A stretch of 64,000 nucleotides of DNA from Filimonas lacunae (GTDB taxonomy: Bacteria > Bacteroidota > Bacteroidia > Chitinophagales > Chitinophagaceae), in the NCBI RefSeq assembly GCF_002355595.1, contig NZ_AP017422.1, forward strand, positions 2,418,001-2,482,000. The letters are read 5' to 3'. The notes under the pieces are model-generated. The model saw nothing but the letters and a program-made list of their open reading frames with translations. It did not search any database and was not told the DNA's origin. Below, one piece after another: positions 19,354 through 26,788 of this stretch. Every line of letters starts with the position of its first letter. Within the stretch, counting starts at the first letter, position 1. The translations under genes and the position numbers were made by a program.

Positions 19354-19428
19354 ATGAAACAACAACAGTCATATTATAGTTCAAACAGCTGGAGTCAATA
19401 TAGTGACGTCAGGCGGGCTATTGTGTGA
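19354..19428 (+). CDS. Leader peptide of the tRNA operon attenuator (24 codons)
   Basis: This short open frame (ATG to TGA) encodes a 24-residue peptide whose codons 3-17 read QQQSYYSSNSWSQYS. The codons are CAA x3, CAG, TAT x3, AGT x3, AGC, TGG, TCA x2 and AAC. Twelve of these fifteen are read by the four tRNAs encoded downstream: Gln(UUG), Tyr(GUA), Ser(GCU) and Trp(CCA). The stop codon is 23 bases before a strong terminator, and codons 19-22 overlap the 5' arm of an alternative antiterminator. This is the layout of a ribosome-stalling attenuator (as in trp or his leaders), except that the regulated genes are the tRNAs themselves. The peptide itself probably has no function. The assignment is by inspection; translation is inferred. 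Confidence 0.8.
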   Translation: MKQQQSYYSSNSWSQYSDVRRAIV

Positions 19429-19463
19429 CATTCTTTAGGAATGTTTCGTAGAACCCGCTTGGT
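19408..19463 (+). promoter_or_regulatory. Antiterminator structure of the tRNA attenuator
   Basis: GTCAGGCGGG (19408-19417) can pair over ten positions with CCCGCTTGGT (19454-19463), three of them G-U. This takes up most of the terminator's 5' arm. The loop between contains a perfect 6-bp hairpin, ACATTC/GAATGT at 19428-19444. The 5' arm lies within the last codons of the leader peptide, so a ribosome reaching the stop codon would block it, whereas one stalled in the Gln/Ser/Tyr/Trp codons leaves it free. Confidence 0.65.
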
Positions 19464-19486
19464 TATTGACTAAGCGGGTTTTTTGT
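19452..19486 (+). terminator. Intrinsic terminator between leader peptide and tRNA genes
   Basis: AACCCGCTT (19452-19460) and AAGCGGGTT (19472-19480) form a perfect 9-bp stem with an 11-nt loop, followed by a run of T broken by one G (to about 19490). It stands between the leader frame and the first tRNA, so without antitermination the tRNAs would not be made. Confidence 0.88.
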
Positions 19487-19492
19487 TTTTAC

Positions 19493-19563
19493 ACGGGTTT
19501 ACTTCAACGGTAGAATACTGGTCTCCAAAACCGGTGGTGTAGGTTCGAATCCTGCAACCCGTG
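19493..19563 (+). tRNA. tRNA-Trp (CCA anticodon)
   Basis: This 71-nt cloverleaf has acceptor ACGGGTT/AACCCGT, anticodon stem CTGGT/ACCGG with loop CTCCAAA (anticodon CCA, 19525-19527), T-arm GTAGG/CCTGC with loop TTCGAAT and discriminator G. The D-arm is weak (three pairs) with loop AACGGTA. The 3' CCA is not encoded. It begins 7 bases after the attenuator T-run. Confidence 0.93.
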
Positions 19564-19586
19564 CAGCGTTATGTCCATAACAAAAT

Positions 19587-19670
19587 GGAAAGCAAATCTA
19601 CTCGGGTAGGCGCACCCTGCTAAGGTGTCGGTACGGTAACACGTATGTGGATCAGGGCCACTGTTTTCCG
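19587..19670 (+). tRNA. tRNA-Ser-like element (GCU anticodon) with non-canonical fold
   Basis: The acceptor GGAAAGCA/TGTTTTCC makes 8 pairs (19587-19594 with 19662-19669), discriminator G670. The anticodon stem GCACC/GGTGT carries the canonical loop CTGCTAA with anticodon GCU (19619-19621). A class II variable arm (TACG/CGTA, 19632-19645) fits serine identity. The T-stem has only 4 pairs (GTGG/CCAC) and the loop is ATCAGGG instead of TTCGANT. The D-stem CTAC/GTAG closes a 4-nt loop, TCGG. The 8/4 layout and short D-loop resemble tRNA-Sec and the reported allo-tRNAs. It may be a functional serine tRNA read by AGC/AGU codons, but decay of an ordinary tRNA cannot be excluded. Confidence 0.65.
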
Positions 19671-19699
19671 CTGTTTAGTATATAAATATTTATATACAA

Positions 19700-19770
19700 T
19701 GCCCCTTTGCCTAACGGTAAGGCATCAGATTTTGGTTCTGAGTATAGAGGTTCGATTCCTTTAGGGGTAA
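19700..19770 (+). tRNA. tRNA-Gln (UUG anticodon)
   Basis: This 71-nt cloverleaf has acceptor TGCCCCT/AGGGGTA, D-arm GCCT/AGGC with loop AACGGTA, anticodon stem TCAGA/TCTGA with loop TTTTGGT (anticodon TTG, 19732-19734 region), and a normal T-loop TTCGATT. It shares its exact D-loop with the Trp tRNA of the same operon. CCA is not encoded. Confidence 0.93.
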
Positions 19771-19777
19771 CATATAT

Positions 19778-19862
19778 TGGAGCATAGTCCCGTAAGTGGA
19801 AGCGGCCCTGACTGTAAATCAGGTGTCTCACGACCTTGGGTGTTCGATTCGCCCTGCTCCAA
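19778..19862 (+). tRNA. tRNA-Tyr (GUA anticodon)
   Basis: This 85-nt tRNA has acceptor TGGAGCA/TGCTCCA, anticodon stem CCTGA/TCAGG with loop CTGTAAA (anticodon GTA), a long class II variable arm typical of bacterial tRNA-Tyr, T-arm GGGTG/CGCCC with loop TTCGATT and discriminator A. It is the last gene of the operon; I see no terminator after it. Confidence 0.93.
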
Positions 19863-19973
19863 CAAATTTTTGAAAACGAAATGAAGGCGGGGTGGACTAT
19901 TATTTATCCGGTCTGTTTGTTTGCCTGTTGTGCGTTAGTTTTTCTGTAATATCTTTAGGCATTAACATTTCCT

Positions 19974-21551
19974 ATGCTGGATCATTTCCCTTTTTACCTG
20001 GCCCTGATTGTTTTGATTGTATTGTTAATCATGCTGGGCAATAAAATTAAAGTAGCTTACCCGGTGCTGCTGGTGTTGGCTGGTTTAGTATTAAGCATTG
20101 TGCCAGGCGTGCCTGTGTTGAAAATAGATCCCGAACTTATCTTTATTATATTCCTGCCGCCTTTATTGTATGAAGCTGCCTGGGCCAATTCGTGGAAGGA
20201 GTTGTGGCATTGGCGCAGGGTGATAGGTAGCTTTGCTTTTGTAGTAGTGTTTCTCACGGCTATTTCAGTGGCGTTGGTGGCCAATGCTTTTATTCCCGGT
20301 TTTTCGCTGGCATTAGGTTTTTTGCTGGGTGGCATTGTGTCGCCACCAGATGCTGTAAGCGCCAGTGCGATATTGAAGTTTGTGAAAGTGCCGAAAAGAA
20401 TGGCGTCTATATTGGAAGGAGAGAGCTTGCTGAACGATGCTTCTTCACTTATCATTTTCCGTTTTGCCATGATTGCGGTGGCTACCGGCCAGTTTGTTTT
20501 TTATAAAGCGGCTTTCAGTTTTGGTTGGATGGTATTGGGGGGAGTGGGTATTGGCTTGCTGGTGGGACTGATATTTATAAAAGCCCACAAATGGTTACCT
20601 ACAGATGTAAATATGGATATTGTGCTTACGCTGGTAACACCTTATGCCATGTATATAGCGGCGGAAGAGCTGCATAGTTCGGGTGTGCTGGCGGTGGTGA
20701 GCGGCGGTTTATTCCTGTCGTATCACCGGCATTCTTTTTTAATAGGCTCATCGCGACTGCGAAGCGAGAATGTATGGCAGAGCCTGGTGTTTGTGTTGAA
20801 TGGGTTGGTGTTTCTGTTGATTGGACTGGACCTTACTGAAATTGTTTCGGGGTTGAAAGAGGATGGGGTCAGTTTTATGCAGGCTACAGGATATGGTTTG
20901 CTAATTACAGGGGTACTGATTGTGGGGCGTATGCTGGCTGCTTATGGAGCCGTGATAGTAACCATTGTTGCCGGCAGATTTATTACGGTAGCAGATAAAA
21001 GCCCCGGTTTTAAAGCGCCTATTATATTGGGTTGGACGGGTATGAGGGGCGTGGTGTCGTTGGCGGCTGCCTTGTCTATCCCGGTGATTATGGATAATGG
21101 CATGCGTTTTCCGCAGCGCAACCTGGTGTTATATATTACGTTTGTGGTGATACTGGTTACCCTGGTGTTACAGGGATTAACCTTACCGGCATTGATTAGA
21201 AAGGTAAAGATCCAGAACTTCAATGATCATTTCCCGGAAGAGGAAACCGAGAACAGGATACGGGAAGCCCTGGCAAAAGACGCATTGGCTTTTTTAAAAG
21301 AGAGCCATCAGGATGATATGAACAGAAGCCTGACTTTGCAACGGTTGGCTAACTTATGGGAGCTACAGGTGAAAGCATCGGAGGGAAATGTTTATTCCAG
21401 TGAAGTAAAAACCATTTACCTGGAAGTGCTGGACAGGCAGCGCCAGTTGCTGCTGAATATGAACAGGCAGGAGCAGCGGGTGGATGAAGAGGTTGTGAGA
21501 AAGTTTTTACATTACATAGACCTGGAAGAGGAGAAATTAAAATACAAGTAA
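19974..21551 (+). CDS. CPA1 family Na+/H+ antiporter
   Basis: This 525-residue protein has about twelve membrane helices in its first 420 residues and a soluble, partly helical C-terminal tail. Hallmarks of CPA1 antiporters (NhaP/NHE type) are present: SPPDAV at 123-128 with D126, and the ion-binding GESLLNDAS at 149-157 with N154 and D155. The C-terminal GWTGMRGVVSLAAALSIP is also conserved. It exchanges protons for sodium or potassium across the inner membrane and supports pH and salt homeostasis. It starts 112 bases after tRNA-Tyr; a TATCTTTA sequence at 19950-19957 may be its own -7 box, so it need not belong to the tRNA operon. Confidence 0.93.
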   Translation: MLDHFPFYLALIVLIVLLIMLGNKIKVAYPVLLVLAGLVLSIVPGVPVLKIDPELIFIIFLPPLLYEAAWANSWKELWHWRRVIGSFAFVVVFLTAISVALVANAFIPGFSLALGFLLGGIVSPPDAVSASAILKFVKVPKRMASILEGESLLNDASSLIIFRFAMIAVATGQFVFYKAAFSFGWMVLGGVGIGLLVGLIFIKAHKWLPTDVNMDIVLTLVTPYAMYIAAEELHSSGVLAVVSGGLFLSYHRHSFLIGSSRLRSENVWQSLVFVLNGLVFLLIGLDLTEIVSGLKEDGVSFMQATGYGLLITGVLIVGRMLAAYGAVIVTIVAGRFITVADKSPGFKAPIILGWTGMRGVVSLAAALSIPVIMDNGMRFPQRNLVLYITFVVILVTLVLQGLTLPALIRKVKIQNFNDHFPEEETENRIREALAKDALAFLKESHQDDMNRSLTLQRLANLWELQVKASEGNVYSSEVKTIYLEVLDRQRQLLLNMNRQEQRVDEEVVRKFLHYIDLEEEKLKYK

Positions 21552-21645
21552 TAACAATAGTTGATAAAATGCAACATGCACCGCAAGCAAGAGTATTCTG
21601 TTGATGGGTTCTTGCCTGCAAGGTGCTGCTGCTCCCCCTTACAGG

Positions 21646-21867
21646 TTATAGCCTGTAATCTCCCAGAATAAAGTAATACGAATCGTCTTTTTTTTGTTCC
21701 TGTACAAGGCGATTGTACTCCTGGGTAGCAGTATCTGTATCCTGGAATACCTGCTCTGTAATAGTGCCTTCTGTGCCTTTTTGTCCACAACGTGTTTTTA
21801 TTGTGGTGTTCTCCTGGGTAATTTCCAAAAAGGAACTTCCGTTCTGAAATTCAAAGTACTGCATCAT
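21646..21867 (-). CDS. WGR domain protein
   Basis: This protein of about 73 residues is little more than one WGR domain (named for a Trp-Gly-Arg motif). Here the pattern is FEFQNGSSFLEITQENTTIKTRCGQKGTEGTI; the tryptophan of the motif is replaced. In other proteins WGR domains bind nucleic acid next to PARP, MolR-type or helicase modules; a stand-alone version may bind DNA or RNA. The start is placed at the tandem ATG at 21862-21867 because upstream codons do not resemble the domain. It is divergent from the TPR sensor gene and converges with the antiporter gene. Confidence 0.7.
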   Translation of the reverse strand: MMQYFEFQNGSSFLEITQENTTIKTRCGQKGTEGTITEQVFQDTDTATQEYNRLVQEQKKDDSYYFILGDYRL

Positions 21868-22021
21868 TAATCCTCTGGCTTTTAGCTGCTTATAAATTAT
21901 ATTTACACCTCGTTTTGTTTTGTACCCGAAAATAGCAACCGTGAACATCAGACAGGAAAATCCAGTATCTACAAATACTCTACAGGCATCTACAAAAGTT
22001 TACTACAGGCACTATACAGAT

Positions 22022-23932
22022 GTGTGCAAGTTTCAGATTGTCAATAAGATAGCATGGACAGTTGTCGTGTGTTTATTTTCTGGCGCTGTCAGCTTTGCAC
22101 AAACACAGTCCGATTCGTTGAGGGTAGTGTTAAGCAAAAAGGACATTACGCCGGCACAAAGAGTAACGGCATTGAGTATGCTTGCCAAGGCTACTTCTAT
22201 TACTGCTACAGACCAGGCTATACAAACAGGGGTGCAGGCGGTGCAGTTGAGTTATGCGTTGCCTGATGCACAGTATACCGCCATTGCCTATGCCATGCTG
22301 GCGCAGGTGTATCTGCAGCATGATGATATTAGCAAGGCTGCACAAGCTGTAGATAGTGCTGTGTATTATTCGGGAAAAACATCCAGTTCGTTGGCAAAAG
22401 GAGTGGCCTGGTATAGGAAGAGTTGGATAGAAAATGTAAAAGGAAAGTCGAAAGAAGCATTGGCAAGTGCCCAGCAATCGCTGAAATACCTGGATGCAGA
22501 AGGGCTTACTTCGTGGCAATCGAGTGTTTATTATATCATAGCCAGCATTTACGCCAACCTGGAAGATGGGCCTTTGCATAAGAAATATGCGCAGCTGAGT
22601 TTGCAAACAGCACTGGAAAAAGGCGATGATGATAACCTGCTTTGTGCTTATCAAAGCTTAGGAACCTATTGGCAGTATAATCATCTACATCATACCAATG
22701 ATCGTGCTTCGCTGGATTCTGCTTTATACTATAACAGGCTAGCCATGCAAACCTTCCTGGAAAGGAAGAATAGCATCGTTTTCCATAGCACCATGGCAAT
22801 TGTGGCGTTGAATACGGCAGACTTATTTGCCCAATATTTTCCGGCTACTTACCGGGACACGGTGTTTTATTACCTGGATTATGCCCAGCGAATAGGCGCG
22901 GAAACGCATCACGTAGAGGTGGTGGCGAACTGCTATGGTATGAAAAGCGACTACGAAATGGCTGCCGGGAACTATGATAATGCAGCGGTGTTACTGCAAA
23001 AAGGCCTTGCCGTGGTAAGTGCAGACAGTGCTAAAAACCTGGCTACCAAAATGCAGTTTATGGCAGCATTGGCCAGCCTGGCTGAAAAACGTGGCGATTA
23101 CCGGGAAGCCTTACAATACTTTAAACAGCATGAGCAGTTGTATACCGACCTCTATAACGAGGATAAGATGAATATGACCAAAGAGCTGGAAGCGCAATAT
23201 CAGGCAGAAAAACATGTGATGGCATTGAAAGCGTTGCAGCAAACAGCAGTGTTGCATAAACGCTTAGGCTATTTGTACATAGGTTTGACGTTGGCATCTA
23301 TTACAGCTGCTTTTTTTGTGCTTCGTTCATTCCGTTTCCGGCTTCAACTGGCTGAAAAGGCGAAGAATGATGCTGCCCTGCTGGCACAGTTGCAACAACA
23401 GGAAAACAAGCAGCTGGCGATGGAAAAACAGGAAGCAGAATTGCAGGCCTTACTTAAAAATGAAGAAGCCATGCGATTGCTGGCGGAGCAGCAGTTGATG
23501 CAGGAAAGGCAGGACCGCCTGCAAAAAGATCTGCTGGCGGGTACGCTACAGGTAGAGCAGAAAACAGAGCTGCTGCAAACCCTGCAAAAGAAGATAACCG
23601 AAAATAAGCATGATAGCTCTGTATTAAACCAGCTAAGCCGTATTATTGATAACGATAAACGAGTGGATGAATCGTTGGCTGATAACAAAGTGGGTCTGGA
23701 TGATATTCACCCGGATTTTTTTGAAAAGCTGCGCGAACGCTCTTCCAATGCTTTATCCAAGCTGGACTTAAAACATTGCTCTTACATATTCCTGGGGCTT
23801 ACGAATAAAGAAGCTTCTCAGAAGCTGGGGGTGGCTCCTAAAAGCATCCTGATGTCGCGTTATCGTATTAAACAAAAGCTTGGCCTGGGCAGGGAAGAAG
23901 AACTGGATAATTATATCCGTTCGTTGTCATAG
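22022..23932 (+). CDS. TPR-rich membrane sensor with C-terminal LuxR-type HTH
   Basis: The protein starts with a Sec signal peptide ending in SFA, then a periplasmic array of tetratricopeptide-like helical pairs (to about residue 405), one transmembrane helix (about 415-435), a long Q/E-rich coiled coil (about 440-545) and a C-terminal helix-turn-helix with the pattern LTNKEASQKLGVAPKSILMS resembling LuxR/GerE. This architecture (periplasmic TPR, membrane helix, cytoplasmic HTH) is common in Bacteroidota regulators. No ATG fits the signal peptide. A GTG at 22022 gives a good one; a TTG at 21920 would add 34 unlikely residues. The target genes are not evident. It ends 2 bases from the convergent lipoprotein gene. 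Confidence 0.8.
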   Translation: MCKFQIVNKIAWTVVVCLFSGAVSFAQTQSDSLRVVLSKKDITPAQRVTALSMLAKATSITATDQAIQTGVQAVQLSYALPDAQYTAIAYAMLAQVYLQHDDISKAAQAVDSAVYYSGKTSSSLAKGVAWYRKSWIENVKGKSKEALASAQQSLKYLDAEGLTSWQSSVYYIIASIYANLEDGPLHKKYAQLSLQTALEKGDDDNLLCAYQSLGTYWQYNHLHHTNDRASLDSALYYNRLAMQTFLERKNSIVFHSTMAIVALNTADLFAQYFPATYRDTVFYYLDYAQRIGAETHHVEVVANCYGMKSDYEMAAGNYDNAAVLLQKGLAVVSADSAKNLATKMQFMAALASLAEKRGDYREALQYFKQHEQLYTDLYNEDKMNMTKELEAQYQAEKHVMALKALQQTAVLHKRLGYLYIGLTLASITAAFFVLRSFRFRLQLAEKAKNDAALLAQLQQQENKQLAMEKQEAELQALLKNEEAMRLLAEQQLMQERQDRLQKDLLAGTLQVEQKTELLQTLQKKITENKHDSSVLNQLSRIIDNDKRVDESLADNKVGLDDIHPDFFEKLRERSSNALSKLDLKHCSYIFLGLTNKEASQKLGVAPKSILMSRYRIKQKLGLGREEELDNYIRSLS

Positions 23933-23934
23933 AG

Positions 23935-24852
23935 CTATTGAGTAGAACGCAGGTTTCCATTTGTCAGCAAAAGTGTGTCTTCGCTTTCTTTAGAATAAGC
24001 GGTGAAGCCGTATTGTTGGTGGAGGTTATTGTTGTATGGGTGCGTGTTGCCGTGATAGTCCAGATAGAATGCTTCCCCTGAAAACAGGAAACACTGAAAT
24101 TGATGATCGTAGGTAAGTCTGGATGTCATTCTGAGAAAAGCGAGAGTGTTTTCATGTGTATTTCGCCCAAAAACAACTTCTGATCTCAGCTGTTCCAATA
24201 TGATAGTTTTATGTAGTGTGGGATTGTGCACGATGTAATAACGAACGCCGCATCCTCTTCCATTGCACTTTTCAATAAAGCCATTTAATAACAAGTACCT
24301 GTTGGAACCCAGTGTGATGATCTGGCAATTGTTGGGGGTAAAAGTTAGCCTGAATAAATGATCCTCATTGGAGAGGGATGTGTCAATTTCAATTCCTTGT
24401 CTTTGTTCCCGGCCATTGATGTATAAATGGCTGGTGGTTATATTGTCAGTTGTGGTTGTTTTTATCAGCTTTATCACAAATTGTTGATTGCGGAGGATCT
24501 GACATTCATAAACAGGTGTCCGGTCTTTGTTGTAAGTAATAATACTGGTGTCAGAAAAGGCAACAGGCGTTTTGGTAAGCCCGGTAGTGTCAATTACAGC
24601 GGCAACCAGCTTGTCGAAGGCTAGTCCTGCTTTGTCGGAATAGAATGTGGCTATAGGCTTCATTGCATGGAAGCTATCCTGTTCCTGTTTTATTCTCAAA
24701 GAATCGTGTATACGATCGTATTGGTAGCCGCCTTTTGCGGTATCCATAACGGGAACAATAGAATCTACTGCAACTTTGAAGGAGGAAGCAGCATTGTTGC
24801 ATGACAGGGTAATAAAGCTTAGACATGCAACAAATAGAAGTTTAGGTGACAT
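23935..24852 (-). CDS. Predicted lipoprotein of unknown function
   Basis: This 305-residue protein begins with a lipoprotein signal peptide; the lipobox LSCN puts the lipidated cysteine at C18. The mature part is hydrophilic and beta-rich, with two further cysteines in a CNGRGCG motif near residue 200 that could form a disulfide. I do not recognise a domain. It is encoded just downstream of the ABC-F gene on the same strand, 17 bases after its stop, so the two may be cotranscribed. It converges with the TPR sensor gene. Confidence 0.7.
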   Translation of the reverse strand: MSPKLLFVACLSFITLSCNNAASSFKVAVDSIVPVMDTAKGGYQYDRIHDSLRIKQEQDSFHAMKPIATFYSDKAGLAFDKLVAAVIDTTGLTKTPVAFSDTSIITYNKDRTPVYECQILRNQQFVIKLIKTTTTDNITTSHLYINGREQRQGIEIDTSLSNEDHLFRLTFTPNNCQIITLGSNRYLLLNGFIEKCNGRGCGVRYYIVHNPTLHKTIILEQLRSEVVFGRNTHENTLAFLRMTSRLTYDHQFQCFLFSGEAFYLDYHGNTHPYNNNLHQQYGFTAYSKESEDTLLLTNGNLRSTQ

Positions 24853-24869
24853 GGGAAGAGTGTGTGTGC

Positions 24870-26459
24870 TTAAGTTAGTACAATTTCCCGTTCCATGTTC
24901 ACCTCCTGTAAAAAATGGGCATCATGCGATACCACTATTAACGTACCCTCGTAATCGTTCACGGCGGTAGTTAATATTTCTATGTTCTGAATATCCAGGT
25001 TGTTGGTAGGTTCATCGAGTATAATAATATCGGGAGCCTGGTGGTGAATGTTCAGGCAGCAGAGCATTAATCGCATGCGTTCGCCGCCGCTGAGGGCATG
25101 GCAGGGTTTATCCCAGGCTTCTTTGGTGAACAGGAAACGGTTAAGCCTGATTTTTATTTCATGTTCCTGTAAACCTCCGCTGTTAAACTGTTGTGCCTGC
25201 TCGTATACTTTCAATTGGTTGTTAATGAGTGAATACTCCTGGTCGATGTATATGGCGTGGTTGTCGGCGTGCTGGATGTTGCCGGTTTGAGGTTGCAGGC
25301 TGCCGGTGAGTAATTTAATGAGGGTGGTTTTGCCCGAGCCATTTAGTCCCTTTAGTGCAATGCGTTCACCGCTGGTGATTTGAATGCTGAGGTCTTCTTT
25401 CCAGAGTGGCTGCTGCTGATAACTGAAATTGATGTGCTGCGCTGTAAATAAAACTTTGCCCTTGTGCAGGGTAGAGTTGTCGAAATCGAATTTCATTTTA
25501 TCTACATCGGGAAGTGTAGCGCGCAGTTCCTGTAGCTCCTGCGAAATGCCGTCGATCTTTTCGGTGTGTGCACTTTTTAATTTAGACGTGCTGTTTTCTG
25601 CATTGTTGCGCAGGGTGTTCATCATAATACGCGCAACTCCTGCTTTTTCCTGTTTGGCTTTGCCGCGGGCATTGAGCTTTTGCTGACGCTCTATGGTTTC
25701 GCGTTCCTTTTCTTTGGCTTTGCGCAAGGCTTTTTCCTTGCTGTGAATATCCTGGTGTAAAGCCTCGTTTTCTATCTGTTTCTGTGCTTCGTAAAAATCA
25801 TAGTTGCCACCATATATCTTCATGCCGTGTGCGCTCATTTCACAAACGGTATTCAGTTGATTAAGCAGTGTACGGTCGTGGCTTACTACAATAGCAGCAC
25901 AGGAAGTAGTCCGGATAAACTCATACAGTTGTTGCCGTCCGGCGGTATCCAGGTGGTTGCTGGGTTCGTCCAGCAGCACCAGGTTGGGCTGGTGTATGGT
26001 AATACCTGCCAGGAAAACTTTGGTTTTTTGGCCGCCACTAAGTGTGGATAAGGGTTGTGATATGTCCAGCTGCTGTAACTGCCAGTATTGTAAGGCTTCC
26101 TGGCAGCGGTCTTCAATGGTCCAGTCGTCTTCCAATGCAGCAAAATTGGCTTCATCAGTATTGCCTTGGAGTATCTGGTGCAGGGCATGCAGCTTGCCAT
26201 CTATATGTAGTGCCTGGGCTATAGACAGGTGGTTATACTGGCCAAATATCTGTGGCACATAATAGGGCGTGCTACTGGAAATCAGCTGTCCGCTGGCGGG
26301 TGACAGCTGACCTGCTATCATTTTTAACAGGGTGGATTTACCAATGCCGTTATTGCCAATGAGGGCCATTTTATGATGGTTATTTACTGTAAGGTGGATG
26401 TTATTAAACAGCAAATCTTTATTGGGATGGATGTAGGATATATCCTGCAGAATAAGCAT
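24870..26459 (-). CDS. ABC-F family ATPase (ribosome-associated)
   Basis: This protein of about 529 residues has two ABC ATPase domains in tandem and no membrane segment. Domain 1 shows Walker A GNNGIGKST, signature LSGGQ and Walker B LVLLDEPSNHLD; domain 2 shows GLNGSGKTT, LSGGE and IIILDEPTNNLD. Between them lies a basic coiled-coil linker with clusters such as KEKALRKAKEKERE, the P-site tRNA interaction motif region of ABC-F proteins. These act on the ribosome in translation quality control or antibiotic resistance; which role this one has cannot be decided. The ATG at 26459 is preferred over an in-frame TTG at 26495. A TACATTTG box at 26581-26588 suggests a 5' leader of roughly 120 bases. 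Confidence 0.88.
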   Translation of the reverse strand: MLILQDISYIHPNKDLLFNNIHLTVNNHHKMALIGNNGIGKSTLLKMIAGQLSPASGQLISSSTPYYVPQIFGQYNHLSIAQALHIDGKLHALHQILQGNTDEANFAALEDDWTIEDRCQEALQYWQLQQLDISQPLSTLSGGQKTKVFLAGITIHQPNLVLLDEPSNHLDTAGRQQLYEFIRTTSCAAIVVSHDRTLLNQLNTVCEMSAHGMKIYGGNYDFYEAQKQIENEALHQDIHSKEKALRKAKEKERETIERQQKLNARGKAKQEKAGVARIMMNTLRNNAENSTSKLKSAHTEKIDGISQELQELRATLPDVDKMKFDFDNSTLHKGKVLFTAQHINFSYQQQPLWKEDLSIQITSGERIALKGLNGSGKTTLIKLLTGSLQPQTGNIQHADNHAIYIDQEYSLINNQLKVYEQAQQFNSGGLQEHEIKIRLNRFLFTKEAWDKPCHALSGGERMRLMLCCLNIHHQAPDIIILDEPTNNLDIQNIEILTTAVNDYEGTLIVVSHDAHFLQEVNMEREIVLT

Positions 26460-26788
26460 GATTTCTTTCTTGTAAGAGGTGATACAATACAACAAAACCG
26501 CCTGTAGGCGTTTGTTAAACTGGTTATCTGAAAGAAAGAATCTACTACATGATGATGTACGTGTATATGCTTTGAGAAGGCAAATGTAGGGATTTTTTTA
26601 AATACGAATATTTCCCGCATAAAAATTGATCACCGGGCAGGTTTAATTGCCGTTACTGCCAATAATAAACCTTTGACCCCTTACAGCGTGGGCGGCTATA
26701 AGTAATTATTTATATTGGATAGTGTAACTAATAGGCAGATTATACGTTTTATGGGGCGATAATCTCCTCCTTTTACCAAAATATATAC
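26460..26788. other. Divergent upstream region of the ABC-F and metallopeptidase genes
   Basis: No gene is seen in these 329 bases. On the minus strand TACATTTG at 26581-26588 is an exact -7 box for the ABC-F gene, implying a leader of about 120 bases. That leader holds an imperfect hairpin around ACGCCTACAGGCG (near 26498-26510) rich in T after it. No ATG leader frame is visible. The plus-strand promoter of the metallopeptidase gene is not clear. Confidence 0.4.

Noticed and set aside
19354-19428. Leader frame as an ordinary small functional protein
   Set aside because: Its codon match to the downstream tRNAs, overlap with the antiterminator and the terminator 23 bases after its stop make a regulatory leader far more likely.
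21349-21790. Minus-strand ORFs around the antiporter 3' end
   Set aside because: They lie antisense to or out of frame with better-supported genes and show no recognisable domain.
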